This document shows positions 23,300-34,476 of a DNA stretch of 64,000 nt, one piece after another. Made by a program: the position numbers and the translations under genes. How positions within the stretch are numbered: the first letter of the stretch is position 1; every line of letters starts with the position of its first letter. Source of the DNA: Xiphophorus maculatus (taxonomy: Eukaryota > Chordata > Actinopteri > Cyprinodontiformes > Poeciliidae); NCBI RefSeq assembly GCF_002775205.1, contig NC_036456.1, positions 22,626,968 to 22,690,967 of the forward strand, written 5' to 3'. The notes beneath the pieces were generated by a model. That model was given only the letters and a program-made list of their open reading frames with translations, had not been told where the DNA came from and did not search any database.

Positions 23300-23760
23300 T
23301 ACCAGGGACATGTTGATATGAAGCCTAGGCGCAAATTCAAACTGGAAGACTCTTTCATCCCCACCGGGACCCGTTAATTGAAGCGACCTGCCCACAATCG
23401 TCGACCTATCGACGCCGGACCAAGCCACGTCACGTCCAATCACCGACCAAGTCCCAGCTGATAAGGACCTTCATCCATGGTATCCTTCGCTCTCCAGCCG
23501 AGCTCAACCCACCACCACCCCTTCTCCTCCATTCGCCCGGTCCTGAGGCCCGCACCCTTCTTCAACCTCCACCACCAGTGCCGGGCCCTGGGGGATGACG
23601 TTCCTAACAGCATCGGGGATGCTCATCTGAAGCCTATCGCTAACGCTGCGATAACCGTTATCCCCAGCCGGGGCCCGAGCACCAAAGACTTTAAATTCTG
23701 TTTGTCAATAAACTCTTCTAATTGTCTTCTCATCTCCGTCTGAGTCTCTCCAGATTGATA
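23300..23760 (+). mobile_element. GC-rich insert with poly(A) signal, probable retroelement LTR or 3' end
   Basis: Base composition jumps from AT-rich to GC-rich between about 23330 and 23690, then AATAAACTC and a pyrimidine-rich CTGAGTCTCTCCAG follow. The order resembles an LTR (U3, AATAAA, U5). An 88-codon open frame inside is proline/serine-rich and has no recognised domain. TTGATAT occurs at both margins (near 23313 and 23755) but is not a clean target duplication. It could also be a processed transcript remnant. Confidence 0.4.
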
Positions 23761-24228
23761 TATAGCTGAACCATATATCAGGTAGAAACATTTTAGCAGT
23801 TGATGGTGTGAATGTTCAAAATGTTCTGAACTGGCATTATCTTAAGAAAGTATGAAATGTAGCTGAAGTAATTGGGAGGCAAAGGGTATTTAATTGGAGA
23901 TTAATCTTAAATGTTACATAAAAACAGGCAGAAGTCTAAGAAAAAAAGACAACTTAAATTGATGATCAGGTATCATAAGGGTTTTAAGCGCAATTATTTT
24001 TTGTACAAATCTGCAGGAAATCACACCATTGATTGTTCTCACACAGGGCTATAAAGAGGCAGTTCACACAATATTATCAGATATATTTAGAAGTCATAAC
24101 AAAATACAGAACTACATAAAAACTAGAAGTCAAGGCGCCGTGATATTTGAAAATGATCCCGGACGAGCCCCCATTTGTGTTAGAACATCAGCTTGTGACA
24201 CAGGGAGGTAAGATAAGAAACAACTACA

Positions 24229-24420
24229 TGGTGGCTCAGCAGGGAAGAGGTGTTTTCTAGCAATCTGAAGGTTGTGAGTTTGATTCTAGATCCTCCATCA
24301 TATGTCAAAGTGCCTTTGTGCAAGAAAATGAACCTCTAGCTGCCTACTAATCTGTGTGGATGTAAGGACTGCAGCTCAGTACCACGTTGTAGAAATGTAC
24401 GGATGTCTAACGCTGGTTAA
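24229..24420 (+). mobile_element. tRNA-derived SINE
   Basis: GGTGGCTCAGCAGG resembles an RNA polymerase III A box, and GTGAGTTTGATTCTAG, about 45 bases later, a B box (GGTTCGANTCC type). This is followed by CAAAGTGCCTTTGTGCAAG, matching the conserved body of common fish SINEs as I remember them. The copy is degraded and no clear tail or target duplication is seen. Confidence 0.7.
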
Positions 24421-24794
24421 ATGTTATAGTTTTAAAGATAAACTGAACATCACTTTTGAAGACAAAAGTGGAACAATTGTCTCTAAAGATAATATTAATT
24501 AAAAGTGGAATAATAAAGGCCCTCAGATCCTACACAAAACAGTAGAATGATTAAACAAAAAAATCTCCTTAACAGAGATCTTTCAACTAAAATTAATCTT
24601 TTTAACTAAAAATAAATAACCAAAATGCTTATAACTCAAACCTTACTTCAACAACCAAATACATAAAGAAAAAATACACAAGACAATTTAAGATAAATTG
24701 GGAAATGAAATAATGCTTAGGCCCTCTAATAGGAAATCTAAGTAGTAAACCTATGTGACATTACTGATACATCTCATATAAGTAAAATGTCTTA

Positions 24795-24900
24795 ATCACT
24801 GCAAAAACACAAACTTACCAAGTATTTTGTCTCGTTTCTAGACTAAACACAATGCCTAAACCAAGTTAAAACATCTGTCTTGTTTCTATATTTGTCCAAC
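24795..24900. mobile_element. Partial palindromic MITE
   Basis: CTGCAAAAACACAAACTTACCAAGTATTTTGTCTCGTTTCTAG-type sequence corresponds to one arm of the same palindromic element found at 29593 to 29957. Only one arm is recognisable. Confidence 0.45.
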
Positions 24901-25673
24901 TAAGCCTGCCAGGGTTTTCCCCCAAGGTGAGGTCATCATTTCATCAGGATCACACCTGATTTATGGAACATGTCAGCGTCTCTGAGGACGCAAATCAACG
25001 GAAAACTTCTGTTCATGTAAACTATTTACATACATGTTCTATAATGATGATTTATTAATACAGAGACATGTTTTTGCGTCTTAGCAGTGATGACACATCC
25101 AGCTGTTAGTGTGTCATATTTGAAACCACAATTAATAATATCTGCTGACCAGAGTTTTTGTGAGGTTAATAAAAACAGATGCAGTATTGACATGTTTACA
25201 TAAACCAGGCTATGATTTACTTTCAAAGTCCATTACATCTGACAGCATGTAAATAATCTTTAGGAAAAGACTGATATGTATTCAAATTCAGCAAAGCAAG
25301 AACAGATTAAAATAATTGATTGTTTGATTCTTTGATTGTTGATTAAAATAATAATAGTAACAACTTTTAGCAAAATCATATTGAAAAATAAAGTAGAAAA
25401 CCATAAGAATAAAAACTGTACCATATATAAATCATTTGAAGCTCTACAGTTTACAGCATTTGTAAAGACGAGACTTTAGTTCAACTTAAACTCTTACTTT
25501 GATATTTTCAAGGCATCTTAATGTCAAACACATCAAATAGTTTGTAAAAAAGAGTAATATATAATTAGAATTGTGCTCATCCAGTATTATGTTTTGTTTT
25601 ATTTATGAAATGAGCTTTTGAACCAGACAGACCTTTGTGCTTTACTAGTTTAAACCAAACATCGTCTGCATCC

Positions 25674-26546
25674 TCAGTTGGGTTTGTAACAGTTACAGAA
25701 AGTTGTTTTTGTCCCGTGTAGATAGAGCAGAGGTGAGACTAAAAAGGTGGGCAGGTCCAACCAGCCAATGCCTGCGATCATTATGCAGCCATAACTTTCC
25801 GTAAACAGCGAGGACACAATTAAAGAATATGAAACACAAAGACCCCCAAACCACAGCCACAGCACACACGATATGGCCGTGATGGTGTGGAAAGCTCTCA
25901 ACTTTGATTGGCTGATCCGTTTTCTCTTACCATCGTTTGTCCCAGTTTGTGGACGAATGAGGACACAGAGAACGGAGATGCTGCAAAAGGTTATGAATCC
26001 AATAGAGACAATGGAAACACTAAGAACTACAATCAGGACTTTTTTACCTCGATTGTTTACATGTAAGAAATTCAGCGCCAAGCTGATCAACCAAACAGAA
26101 CCGATGCTGATGTTCCTGATCCGGACTCCACGGGCGTTTCTTAACCTCAGATAGGTGATGGGATGAACGACAGCCAGATACCATTCTGCACAGGTCAGGA
26201 AGTGGAACAGCACCTCACCAAAGAAGGTGGTGGAAAAACAACAGTGTGATCCAACTATTATTGCTATGTTGTTACTGTAATGTCCAAGAAAATACAAGAT
26301 AAAACCAGGGCACCAGATAAGCTCCAGAGCTGCCAGATGGTAAGCGAAGAGGTCGGCGTGTGTTGCTGCTTTGCTGGAGTGGCTCTGCTGCCGCTGCTGA
26401 TAGCCCAGGTAAAGGACGACGGTGGACAGGAGGAGGACGAGCATCGCTTTCACTGTGATCATGCTGCCTGAGATGAAGAAAGCTTCCTGTGACTGGGAGC
26501 AGTAATAGTTGACCTGCTGAGAGACGGATGAGGCGTTCACCAACAT
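25674..26546 (-). CDS. GPCR-8: 7TM receptor with Trp replacing the DRY arginine
   Basis: Single coding exon, 290 aa from MLVNASS, which lies 10 nt after a TCTCCACAG acceptor; the upstream extension of the frame has no ATG. N4-A-S is a glycosylation site and C16 is the N-terminal Cys. ICL1 is QQRQQSHSSKAATHADLF. TM3 ends CAEWYLAVVHP: the codon for the normally invariant Arg of the D/ERY box is TGG. ICL3 (RPQTGTNDGKRKRISQSKLR) lacks the usual PGPG. The ECL3 Cys is in YGCIMI and TM7 ends SPLLYLHG. The frame is otherwise intact. Loss of this Arg usually alters G-protein activation, so constitutive, decoy or biased behaviour is possible (inference). Confidence 0.88.
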   Translation of the reverse strand: MLVNASSVSQQVNYYCSQSQEAFFISGSMITVKAMLVLLLSTVVLYLGYQQRQQSHSSKAATHADLFAYHLAALELIWCPGFILYFLGHYSNNIAIIVGSHCCFSTTFFGEVLFHFLTCAEWYLAVVHPITYLRLRNARGVRIRNISIGSVWLISLALNFLHVNNRGKKVLIVVLSVSIVSIGFITFCSISVLCVLIRPQTGTNDGKRKRISQSKLRAFHTITAISCVLWLWFGGLCVSYSLIVSSLFTESYGCIMIAGIGWLDLPTFLVSPLLYLHGTKTTFCNCYKPN

Positions 26547-27348
26547 GTTGAACAAACTGTGGAGACGAGGAGGAGGAGGGCTAAGAAAAGGACACAAAAT
26601 ACAGGAGATCAAGAAACAAGTAACTTTATGGTTTGCAAGAAGTTTAATTCAGACGATTCAGTGATTTTAAAGGAGCCTTATAAGATCTTAACAGATCATA
26701 TTTTTCCACAAACAAAGATAACAAACATTTTGCAGTCAGGTTTCAGCTACTTTGAGTAGGTCTGCTGTAATCATTTGGTTTGTCTGATCCAAACCTTCCT
26801 GTATGTTCACTATCAGAACTTAACTGAAGTTTTAGATCAGTTTCTCCTGATTCTCCTATGATTTTAATCTTTTAATGAGAGTAATCATTAAAATGTAAAC
26901 TTTTATTTCAGACTCCACTGATCTTATTTAATGTTAATACAAACCTACTCACTCTTATTATACTCAGGATCTTCTGCACTTTAACTTCATCCAAATAGAT
27001 TTCATGATCTTTTAAAAATGAACGTCTCTTTTTAACATGCCATTTAACCAGCAAAATATATTTCCACATATATATTATCCCTTTTCACAAATCGTTTCTG
27101 TTTCTAAAACCATTTGAGAACTTTTCAGTCCTTTGACTCTTTATCTGGATACTTATTTTAAAGAATACGTATCCATCTTCTATTTGTACACAACCTTATA
27201 ATTCCTAAAGGTTTACATTAACCTTATGAGGCAAAAGTGATTTTAAAAAAAATTACTTCCTAAAATTTTCTTATTGAATAGAAAAATAACTGTAGTACTT
27301 TGATAAAAGTAGCATGCAGGTTAGATATTACTGTTCAAAATCACTCAC

Positions 27349-27440
27349 CTTTTCATTGATCTTTATTAATCTGTAATCTATAAACTGTCCAATCGCAGCT
27401 CACCGCTGAAGAGTGTTTTTGTTCTGCTCAGGTTCATGTG
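27349..27440 (-). other. Probable non-coding first exon of GPCR-8
   Basis: On the minus strand CAATGAAAAG is followed by GTGAGTGATT, a strong donor, about 790 nt upstream of the coding-exon acceptor. A GATTGG (inverted CCAAT) motif lies inside or just upstream of the exon. Confidence 0.45.
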
Positions 27441-29592
27441 GTCATGTTCATATTTATAACACCTGGATGTGCTTTGATGAATGATGCTCACTTTAAATAA
27501 TTTATTTTATGGAGGCTGAGCCTTCAAAACCCTGAGGAACAACTTTCCTGCTCAACGCAATAAAACATTAAACACTGAAATGTTCTTTGCATTTTAAGCC
27601 TAATTAACAGTAGATTTATTATATTGTGTTATTTTGCTGCAGGACTGCATCAAAGATACAAGTTTAATTTTTTTTTTATTCTTAAAGCCACAAACTATGA
27701 GAATTATTCACCTATTTATATTAATCAGATCAGATCTAAAGATCCACTCAGATCAGGCCCGAGCCCGATCCAACCCGACTAATTAACTCTTATTTATAGC
27801 AGCTTTTTGTCATTTTTTCTGAGCAATAATTATTATTGATTTATTAAAAACGTGCTGAAGGAGCATGACCTGGACCCGTCCAGCAGGCAAATCCTTCTGG
27901 TTCTGGATCAAATTTCAGGTCAGGTTCGGTTCCAGATGTAGATCTAAACTCTGACATGAACTAATAACTAACAAGAAGACTGACGGCTTTTGTTTCTTTC
28001 TCAATTTGTCTAAGATTCACCTTATAAAAAATACATTTATAATCTGAAACATCCCTTCAATTACCAAAACTTTTTACATGAAAAGTTGACGCAGATTTTT
28101 CTTTTTAAAGAAGTGATTTTATTCTCTTCCCAGTATATTTCTTTTCCAAAAAGGAGGTAAGCAAAATTTTTTATCACCGCATTGCTTTTCTGAAGCAGAA
28201 AAAAAACAACATTTTTAATAATTCAGAGAATTTTACACATCAGTTCTGTTTTAAAACGGTGCAGCCACAGGACGCTACCAACAGAACCACTTTCAATGCT
28301 TTTACTGCCAAGTGCAACCAAACTAGTCATGAGAACTTAAATTAGCGCCAACTAAATACTTGTTACTCAAAATTACATTCAGTAAAAGCAAAAACATGAG
28401 ATAAAGAGAAAACCTGCAAGAAAGGCGCAAAATAGTCGGCTTGTCAGAAAATTTCAGGGTTTTATGATTTGCATTGAATTGCTATTGTTATACAGTAACA
28501 TAGTGATAAAACAGCTCAGTGTGATACAACATGATTTTACCTGCAACATTCAAACAGCAGAATAATTAATCTGCAAAAAAACAACATGAACAGAATGACT
28601 TTATCCTGCCTGGTGGTGAAAGTGTGAGACATTTTTCCATTCCAAAGTAAATGTAGATCGCTCTCTGAGAAATGCTTTACACATCTGTGGCCAAAATGAT
28701 TTATGAAATTATGATGGCAGTTTATCATATTAAACAACATTAAAATGAGCTGCAAAGAAAGGATGATGTTTATGCTTAGCAATGAAATTATACAGCAAAG
28801 AATAATCTGTTTGCATCCTGTATTATAAATGCTGTATAAAAAAAAAGTTATAGAAAACCTGCAGCAAAACCAGGTATAATATAACATGGAAATTCTGTTG
28901 ATTTAATCATATCTGTAGAAATCATAATAATATCCAGACTCAAATGTTTGAGTCTGAAGCAGAGGCTTGAAGTAAAAACAAATAAACATAAATATTTTCA
29001 CATTTCTTGAATATAGTTCATGTTTATTGATGTGTTAATGAGTCACAAACAGATTCAGGACGGAAAATCTTGAAAATCAGGAGCTGAACATAGAAATGCA
29101 GCCAAAACATCTAATTCAATGTGGTTCATTATTTTAGAGACTAATTTAACAACTGAGACACGTTAGATTATTTACATGTGGATGTTTGAAAGCCGTTATT
29201 TCTGTTAATTACAATAATTTTCCATTTACAGCTAATAAAAACATTTATAATTAGATTATCACATCAGACCAACAAAAAATCAGTTTGTAAAAACAGAAAT
29301 GTGTTTTTTCAATGCCTGCTAAAATGTTGTTTTCAAAAGGAATATATTCCATATGACTAAGTGTCATCATAATAAGCAAATCCAAATTTTATTGAATAGA
29401 AAACTTAGAAATTATCAGCCATGTTCCTTTAACTCTTTTTACACAATTTTTTGTATTGTTTTTCAGGTTAAATCGAAGCAAATCCTTTTGAAGACATTTT
29501 AAGGCAAGTGGCAACAAAGAGAAAATTAATTATGTAAAGTAGGGAAGATCACATACAACATATACATTTATGGATCAACAGAAACAGCAACT
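27441..29592. other. Intergenic, nothing recognised
   Basis: AT-rich sequence upstream of GPCR-8 and downstream of the GPCR-9 MITE. The longest open frame (28537 to 28887, minus) is a low-complexity hydrophobic artefact with no motif or splice support. Confidence 0.55.
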
Positions 29593-29957
29593 ACACTGTA
29601 AAAAACACCAAATATTATCAGGTGTTCCTGGTCTAGTTTCTTGGGCAAACATCTTAATCCACTCAAAATAACACAAAACTAACTTACAAATAACTTTCCA
29701 GGAAGATATAGGAACTTATTTGCATCAATAATTCTAATTAATAAAAGTTATAATTGTTTTAAGTCAATAATATTGATAAAAAGCACAACTTCCACTGGCA
29801 GATTGGATTTAATTTATAACTAGAACTTTTTCATCAATATTAAGGAATTATTGACTTAAAACAAACTTTTTATTGCTGAAAGGTTATTTTAAGTTAGTTT
29901 TGTCTTATTTCAAATGTACTAGGATCTTTGCACCAGAAATACTTGGTAAGATTTTAT
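29593..29957. mobile_element. Long palindromic MITE abutting GPCR-9
   Basis: The left arm (GGTCTAGTTTCTTGGGCAAA, TAACTTACAAATAACTTTCC, TTTTAAGTCAATAATATTGA) is mirrored in the right arm (TCAATATTAAGGAATTATTG, ACTTAAAACAAAC, AAGTTAGTTTTGTCTTATTTC). The whole folds on itself around 29790. This is a widespread fish foldback element as I recall it. It ends about 25 bp beyond the GPCR-9 stop codon. Confidence 0.75.
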
Positions 29958-29981
29958 GTTTTATCCATTTAAATTCCTCAT

Positions 29982-30824
29982 TCAGCAACGTGACAGTTTT
30001 CCAGCCCTGAGAAGAAACAGCAGAGGCATCACCAGGTTACTGGGCAAGTTGCAAAACCCGAAACTTGTTTCTATAAAACATGCATCGCTTGAACTCAGCA
30101 CAGACGTTTTGGTCAAAGCTGTGGACATAAGGAGACCAACAAACCAAAACCACTGCATGCCAGAAATGGCTGTTATGGTGAGGAAAGCTCTCCGCTTTGA
30201 CCGGTCCAGCCGCTCCCTCTCTGCGCCGCCGAACCCAGGACCCGGATGGACCAGAGCGCAGAGAACAGAGGCGCTGCAGCAAGATGTGACTGTTAGGGTG
30301 ACAACCAACAGGCAGTACAATGGGACGGTTCTGGTTCTGTTGGTTAACGCTCCGCTCAGGCCGATCAGAATCAGACACAGCAGCCAAACAGACGCGATGC
30401 TGATGTTTCTGATCCGGACCCCGCAGCTGCCTTTGGCCCTCAGGTAAACTACAGGGTGAACAGCTGCAACGTGGCGCTCCGCACAGGTCAGGATGTGGAA
30501 CAGCATCTCTCCGTAAAACGTGAAAGAAGCCGCCCAGAACCCCACGGTTTTCATTTCCAAGATGCTCAAGTGTTCGGCACAAATACCACAGAAGAAGCCA
30601 AACACCCAGAGCAGCTCCATGGCAGCCAGGTGGAAGGTGAAGAGGTCAGCGTGGGCCGCGGGTTGAAAGGCGCGCTGCTGGCGCCGCGTCTGCAGACCCA
30701 GAAACAGGATGAAGCAGGACAGAGGGAGGAGGAGGACGGCCCTGGTCGACCGCACGGCGACGCTGAGGCTGTAGCAGCGGTACCACAGCAGGTCAGCCGG
30801 TACGGAGGTGGCGTTCACTGACAT
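29982..30824 (-). CDS. GPCR-9: GC-rich 7TM receptor with ERH box
   Basis: Single coding exon, 280 aa from MSVNATS, 14 nt after a TTTTCAG acceptor. N4-A-T is a glycosylation site and C17 is the N-terminal Cys. ICL1 is TRRQQRAFQPAAHADLF. TM2 has LAAMELLWVFG. TM3 ends CAERHVAAVHP, so the Tyr of the ERY box is His. ICL3 has HPGPGFGGAERERLDRSKRR. The ECL3 Cys is in DACFIE. TM7 ends MPLLFLLRAGKL. Codon third positions are noticeably richer in G and C than in neighbours, which also opens long spurious frames on other frames and strands. The 3' UTR must be short or MITE-derived, because the palindromic MITE begins about 25 bp past the stop. Confidence 0.89.
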   Translation of the reverse strand: MSVNATSVPADLLWYRCYSLSVAVRSTRAVLLLPLSCFILFLGLQTRRQQRAFQPAAHADLFTFHLAAMELLWVFGFFCGICAEHLSILEMKTVGFWAASFTFYGEMLFHILTCAERHVAAVHPVVYLRAKGSCGVRIRNISIASVWLLCLILIGLSGALTNRTRTVPLYCLLVVTLTVTSCCSASVLCALVHPGPGFGGAERERLDRSKRRAFLTITAISGMQWFWFVGLLMSTALTKTSVLSSSDACFIETSFGFCNLPSNLVMPLLFLLRAGKLSRC

Positions 30825-31367
30825 GGTTAAGTGTTAACCTGAAAACAAAAGACACAATGTCAGGAAAAAAAGCAGCAGAAGACACTTTAGTTCATTCACC
30901 AACTTCTTATAAAATCTCATCAGCTCGTCAAGCAGCAGCTACTCAACAAAACACAAAACATTATGATAATATTAGTAAATAATTAGCATCACTGGCTATA
31001 AGTTCAGGAAAAACATTTCCTTTTACTTACTTTTTGTGCCTATTTCTAATCTGAACTACTGACCTGCTGAGGCTCCCTGATGTGTAGAAAAACTTTTTCC
31101 TGTGTGAATTTTTTCATAACTGGATTGTTTTTATGCATCATTCAAATCAAACAAAGATCAACCTACACACCACATGAAGTATTAAACACAGTTGTTTCTC
31201 AGACATGTAGATATTTTATGCATTGTGTCGGTTTATCAGTTTATTCTTAACCCCTGATGTTTGCTAACCATGTTGCTGGTTCCTGACTTATTCTAGTACC
31301 GCTGATGTAAAATGTAAAATCTGCTGTGTAAAATAAAATTAGAAGAACATAAAAAAATAAGACTCAC

Positions 31368-31420
31368 CAACATATATTCCCAATTTCTCTGTTTCAGAAG
31401 CAACTCAGAGAAACTCTTCT
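31368..31420 (-). other. Possible non-coding first exon of GPCR-9
   Basis: On the minus strand ATATATGTTG is followed by GTGAGTCTT, a good donor, about 530 nt upstream of the coding exon. Another possible donor (GTAAGTAAAAGG) is at about 31025. Neither is proven. Confidence 0.35.
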
Positions 31421-34400
31421 GTAACTTTGACAGGATTCAAATCACCTGTAATGATTCAGCGGGAGGCTAGAAACCTGGAATTCAAACTACATGTAAAATT
31501 TAATTGATGTGTTTTATCATTTCTGTGTTTATGACAACAGCTGCCAGAATCAGTCCAGGAAATGTCGTGGGTGATTTTAATAATTCATTTCTCTGGATTA
31601 ACTCTGAACTTTTTCTTTATTAAACAACATTCAACAAATCATCTGAGAAACTTACATTAAAACTGAAAGAACCTCTATTGACAATACTTGAGAATATTTG
31701 TAAGATGTTTTATAAAAGCATTAAAATGGGATTGGAAATGATGTTTCAATTAAAATAATAATAATAAAAAATTTGCCTTTGGTTATTTATTTATTAAATT
31801 TTGTTAATTTACTTTGTTGTTTTGTTTCCTTCCAGTTTTGAAGCACATGTGAATTTAAGCCAGGATTATTAATTTATTTTTTTAATCTTAATAAGGTTTA
31901 ATTAAGCTCTTCCATCTTTACACATTCAGAGAAACATTTGATTTCACCTTGTTGTGCTATATTACAAAAACATGCTGCAAAAATCTTAAATAAATAAAAA
32001 CTTTACTTTTTTCTGCTTTTAGTTTCATTGTAAATGCAGCAGGATGAAACCTGTCCTCCAGGTGAGAACACCTGGCATCCAATTAACTCAGGCATGTGGA
32101 GCATAAGGAGGATCTTTCCCAGACATGGCCACGCTTCAGCATGAATGTTGCTTGATTGGGTTGCAGTGGTCGTGACTCGATTGTTTCTCCTGTATGAGAT
32201 CTGAGATGGCAGTCGTTTAATTCAAACTGTTTGTGGATTTAGAAACTGCGTGGAGTTTCCTGCTTGCACTGCGGTGTGGCTGTAATTTCACCTCCGCTGT
32301 TGATCACAGCAACATAAGAACGGTAAATACAGTTTACTGCATCCATACTGTTCAATAGTAAATAAAACATGACCACTTGGCAAGCTGATGATCCTCCTGC
32401 TGCTGTTGGGCCAGAAGGAGTTCTCTGGTTGGGGTGTAAATGGCTTCTTCCTCTATGCCACCATTTACCTAAACCACGTATTAAACTGTCACCTCTTTTC
32501 AGACTGGAAGCTGCTGCAGCTTGGTGGAGGCCCTGCTGCTCTTTCCCCTGTTTTGTGCTTTTGTTTTTTTGCTTGTTTGCTTCGGGTTATTTTCAGTTTG
32601 GGATTGTTCTGTGTGGCCTCCGGCCTTGCTGCTGGTAGCAGCTTTGGTTTTTAGATCATTAATTAAAGCCTTAATTGGTTTTTAACAGATGGACATGTCT
32701 GAGGTTGGGATGACCTCATTGTAGTTCTTGTCCATGTCTAAATTGTAGCAGTACTCATTTTCTGTAGTTGCTTTGTATGACCCCACCATTATTTCTTGTG
32801 TCCAGGCTGAGAGCTGAAGGTGGTGGGGGGCCTCCAGGGGGCGCTGGAGTTCATCTGTAACTGTGTCAAATTCTATTTGCTTACAGTGTAGCAATGGATG
32901 AAGATCATTGCTAATACTGCAGGAATTAAACAGTATCGACAACTATTTTCATGTCATTTGGACTGATGAGATACAAACGTTTCCAAAAAAATCAATAAAT
33001 GCAAAACAATGACAAACATTTATGCAGGTTTTGGTTTCTTTAATGAGTTTAACAGTTTTTAAAACTAAAATAGGTTCATTTTTTCTTCAATAACCAGAAA
33101 AACATGAGTAACAATCTGATCAGACATTTATTTTCTAGTTGTGACAGTGGATATTGCTAACAGCTGTTTTATTTATCCAGAAACAAGATATTCTCACAGT
33201 TTAGCTTGTATAATAACTATAATCCCCTAATAATCCGGAGCTGAGTGAAAAATACCTTATCTTCATCCAAGATTAATATTTTTATCTTACACTTATACAT
33301 TTTAAACTTTCAGTTAACGTCTAAGTATGAAGAGTAAAATGAAAAAAATCACTTCTCTAGAAAAGTTTCATTTAATAGCATCATGAAATATTCTTGGTGG
33401 CATAGAAATAAATTCAGATTGTTAATATTTGAACAGTGATTATTGAATTAAAAAGGCTCATATTTGATGATGCAAAACGTCTTTGTTTAATTTGATGTAA
33501 CATCTTCAGTGAAAAACGTAACGATGTATTTAATGACATACTTTAGCATCTGCTAACATCTTTTCACTTTTTCCAGATGTTGCTATAAAATTTACAGAGC
33601 ACTTCTGTCCAATTCAAAACTTTGAAAACCAAATTGTAATTTTGAAGTTTTACATACATTTTTAAACATGTATTTTAGATTTTAATTTCAACAGTGAAAG
33701 AAAATATATGTGCTCTTCCTACTTTATTTATTACAGCAGATATTTAATGTTCTTAAAATAATTCTTCTTTTTATAGCTTTATCTAAGCCTTTAAAAGTGT
33801 TAAAATTAAAATTAACAGCAACATTTTGCTTAACTGCAATAGAGAAAATTTTTCTGTCATTTTCATGTTAAATTTGTGGCAACCAGAAGCTACATTAATT
33901 AGTTTGACCATTTTTTTTAAAAGTATTTTTTGTTTTTAAACTTCTTATATTCCAGATTTTGACTGTTTTTAATTATTGAACTTTTTATTTCCTTCGTATA
34001 TTTATTAAAAGTGTGATTATTTTTAAGTTATTAGGATATTAATTGTTGTATTATGTGACTTTGGTTTCATTATTTTTGTGCAGCTCTTTGGTCTTGCTGG
34101 AGTTTAAAGTTTTCTAGGACTAAATCAGGAAAAGTAACTCCAGAGCTGCAGAGTTTAGATGCTGCATGTTCATTTCTGCTGTAAAATAAAGACAAAAACT
34201 GAATAAATGAATCTGGTGTTCCTCTTCATGTGATTTAAAACTCATGTCACATTTTTAGACTCAGTTCAGGGAAAATATCAACAAACTGAACCATGAATGT
34301 AAAGACGATCAGACAGGAAATGTTTCTTTTTCATTCCTTTATTTATTTTTCATGTTTGATTCAGACGAAGCTCCAGGTCAGGTGATTAATTTATCATAAT

Positions 34401-34476
34401 TCTGCAAACTACAAACTGATGAAGATACAGATATAAAATTATATCTGAGAGGAAATTTGATGAGAATTTTGTTTCA
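31421..34476. other. Intergenic between GPCR-9 and the serine protease
   Basis: No gene recognised. About 32036 to 32690 is GC-richer, begins near GAGAACACCTGGCATCC and ends with AATTAAAGCC; it could be a retroelement LTR, but I cannot define ends. The 33000 to 34400 stretch is strongly AT-rich with no structure I can name. Confidence 0.5.

Larger units (their letters stand above)
22891..25673. other. Intergenic between GPCR-7 and GPCR-8
   Basis: No host gene recognised. Holds a GC-richer insert with a poly(A) signal (23300 to 23760), a tRNA-derived SINE (24229 to 24420) and part of a palindromic MITE (24795 to 24900). The remainder is AT-rich. Confidence 0.55.

Noticed and set aside
30037..30582. 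181-codon minus-strand frame overlapping GPCR-9
   Set aside because: Shadow of the GC-rich receptor gene in another frame; no independent motif.
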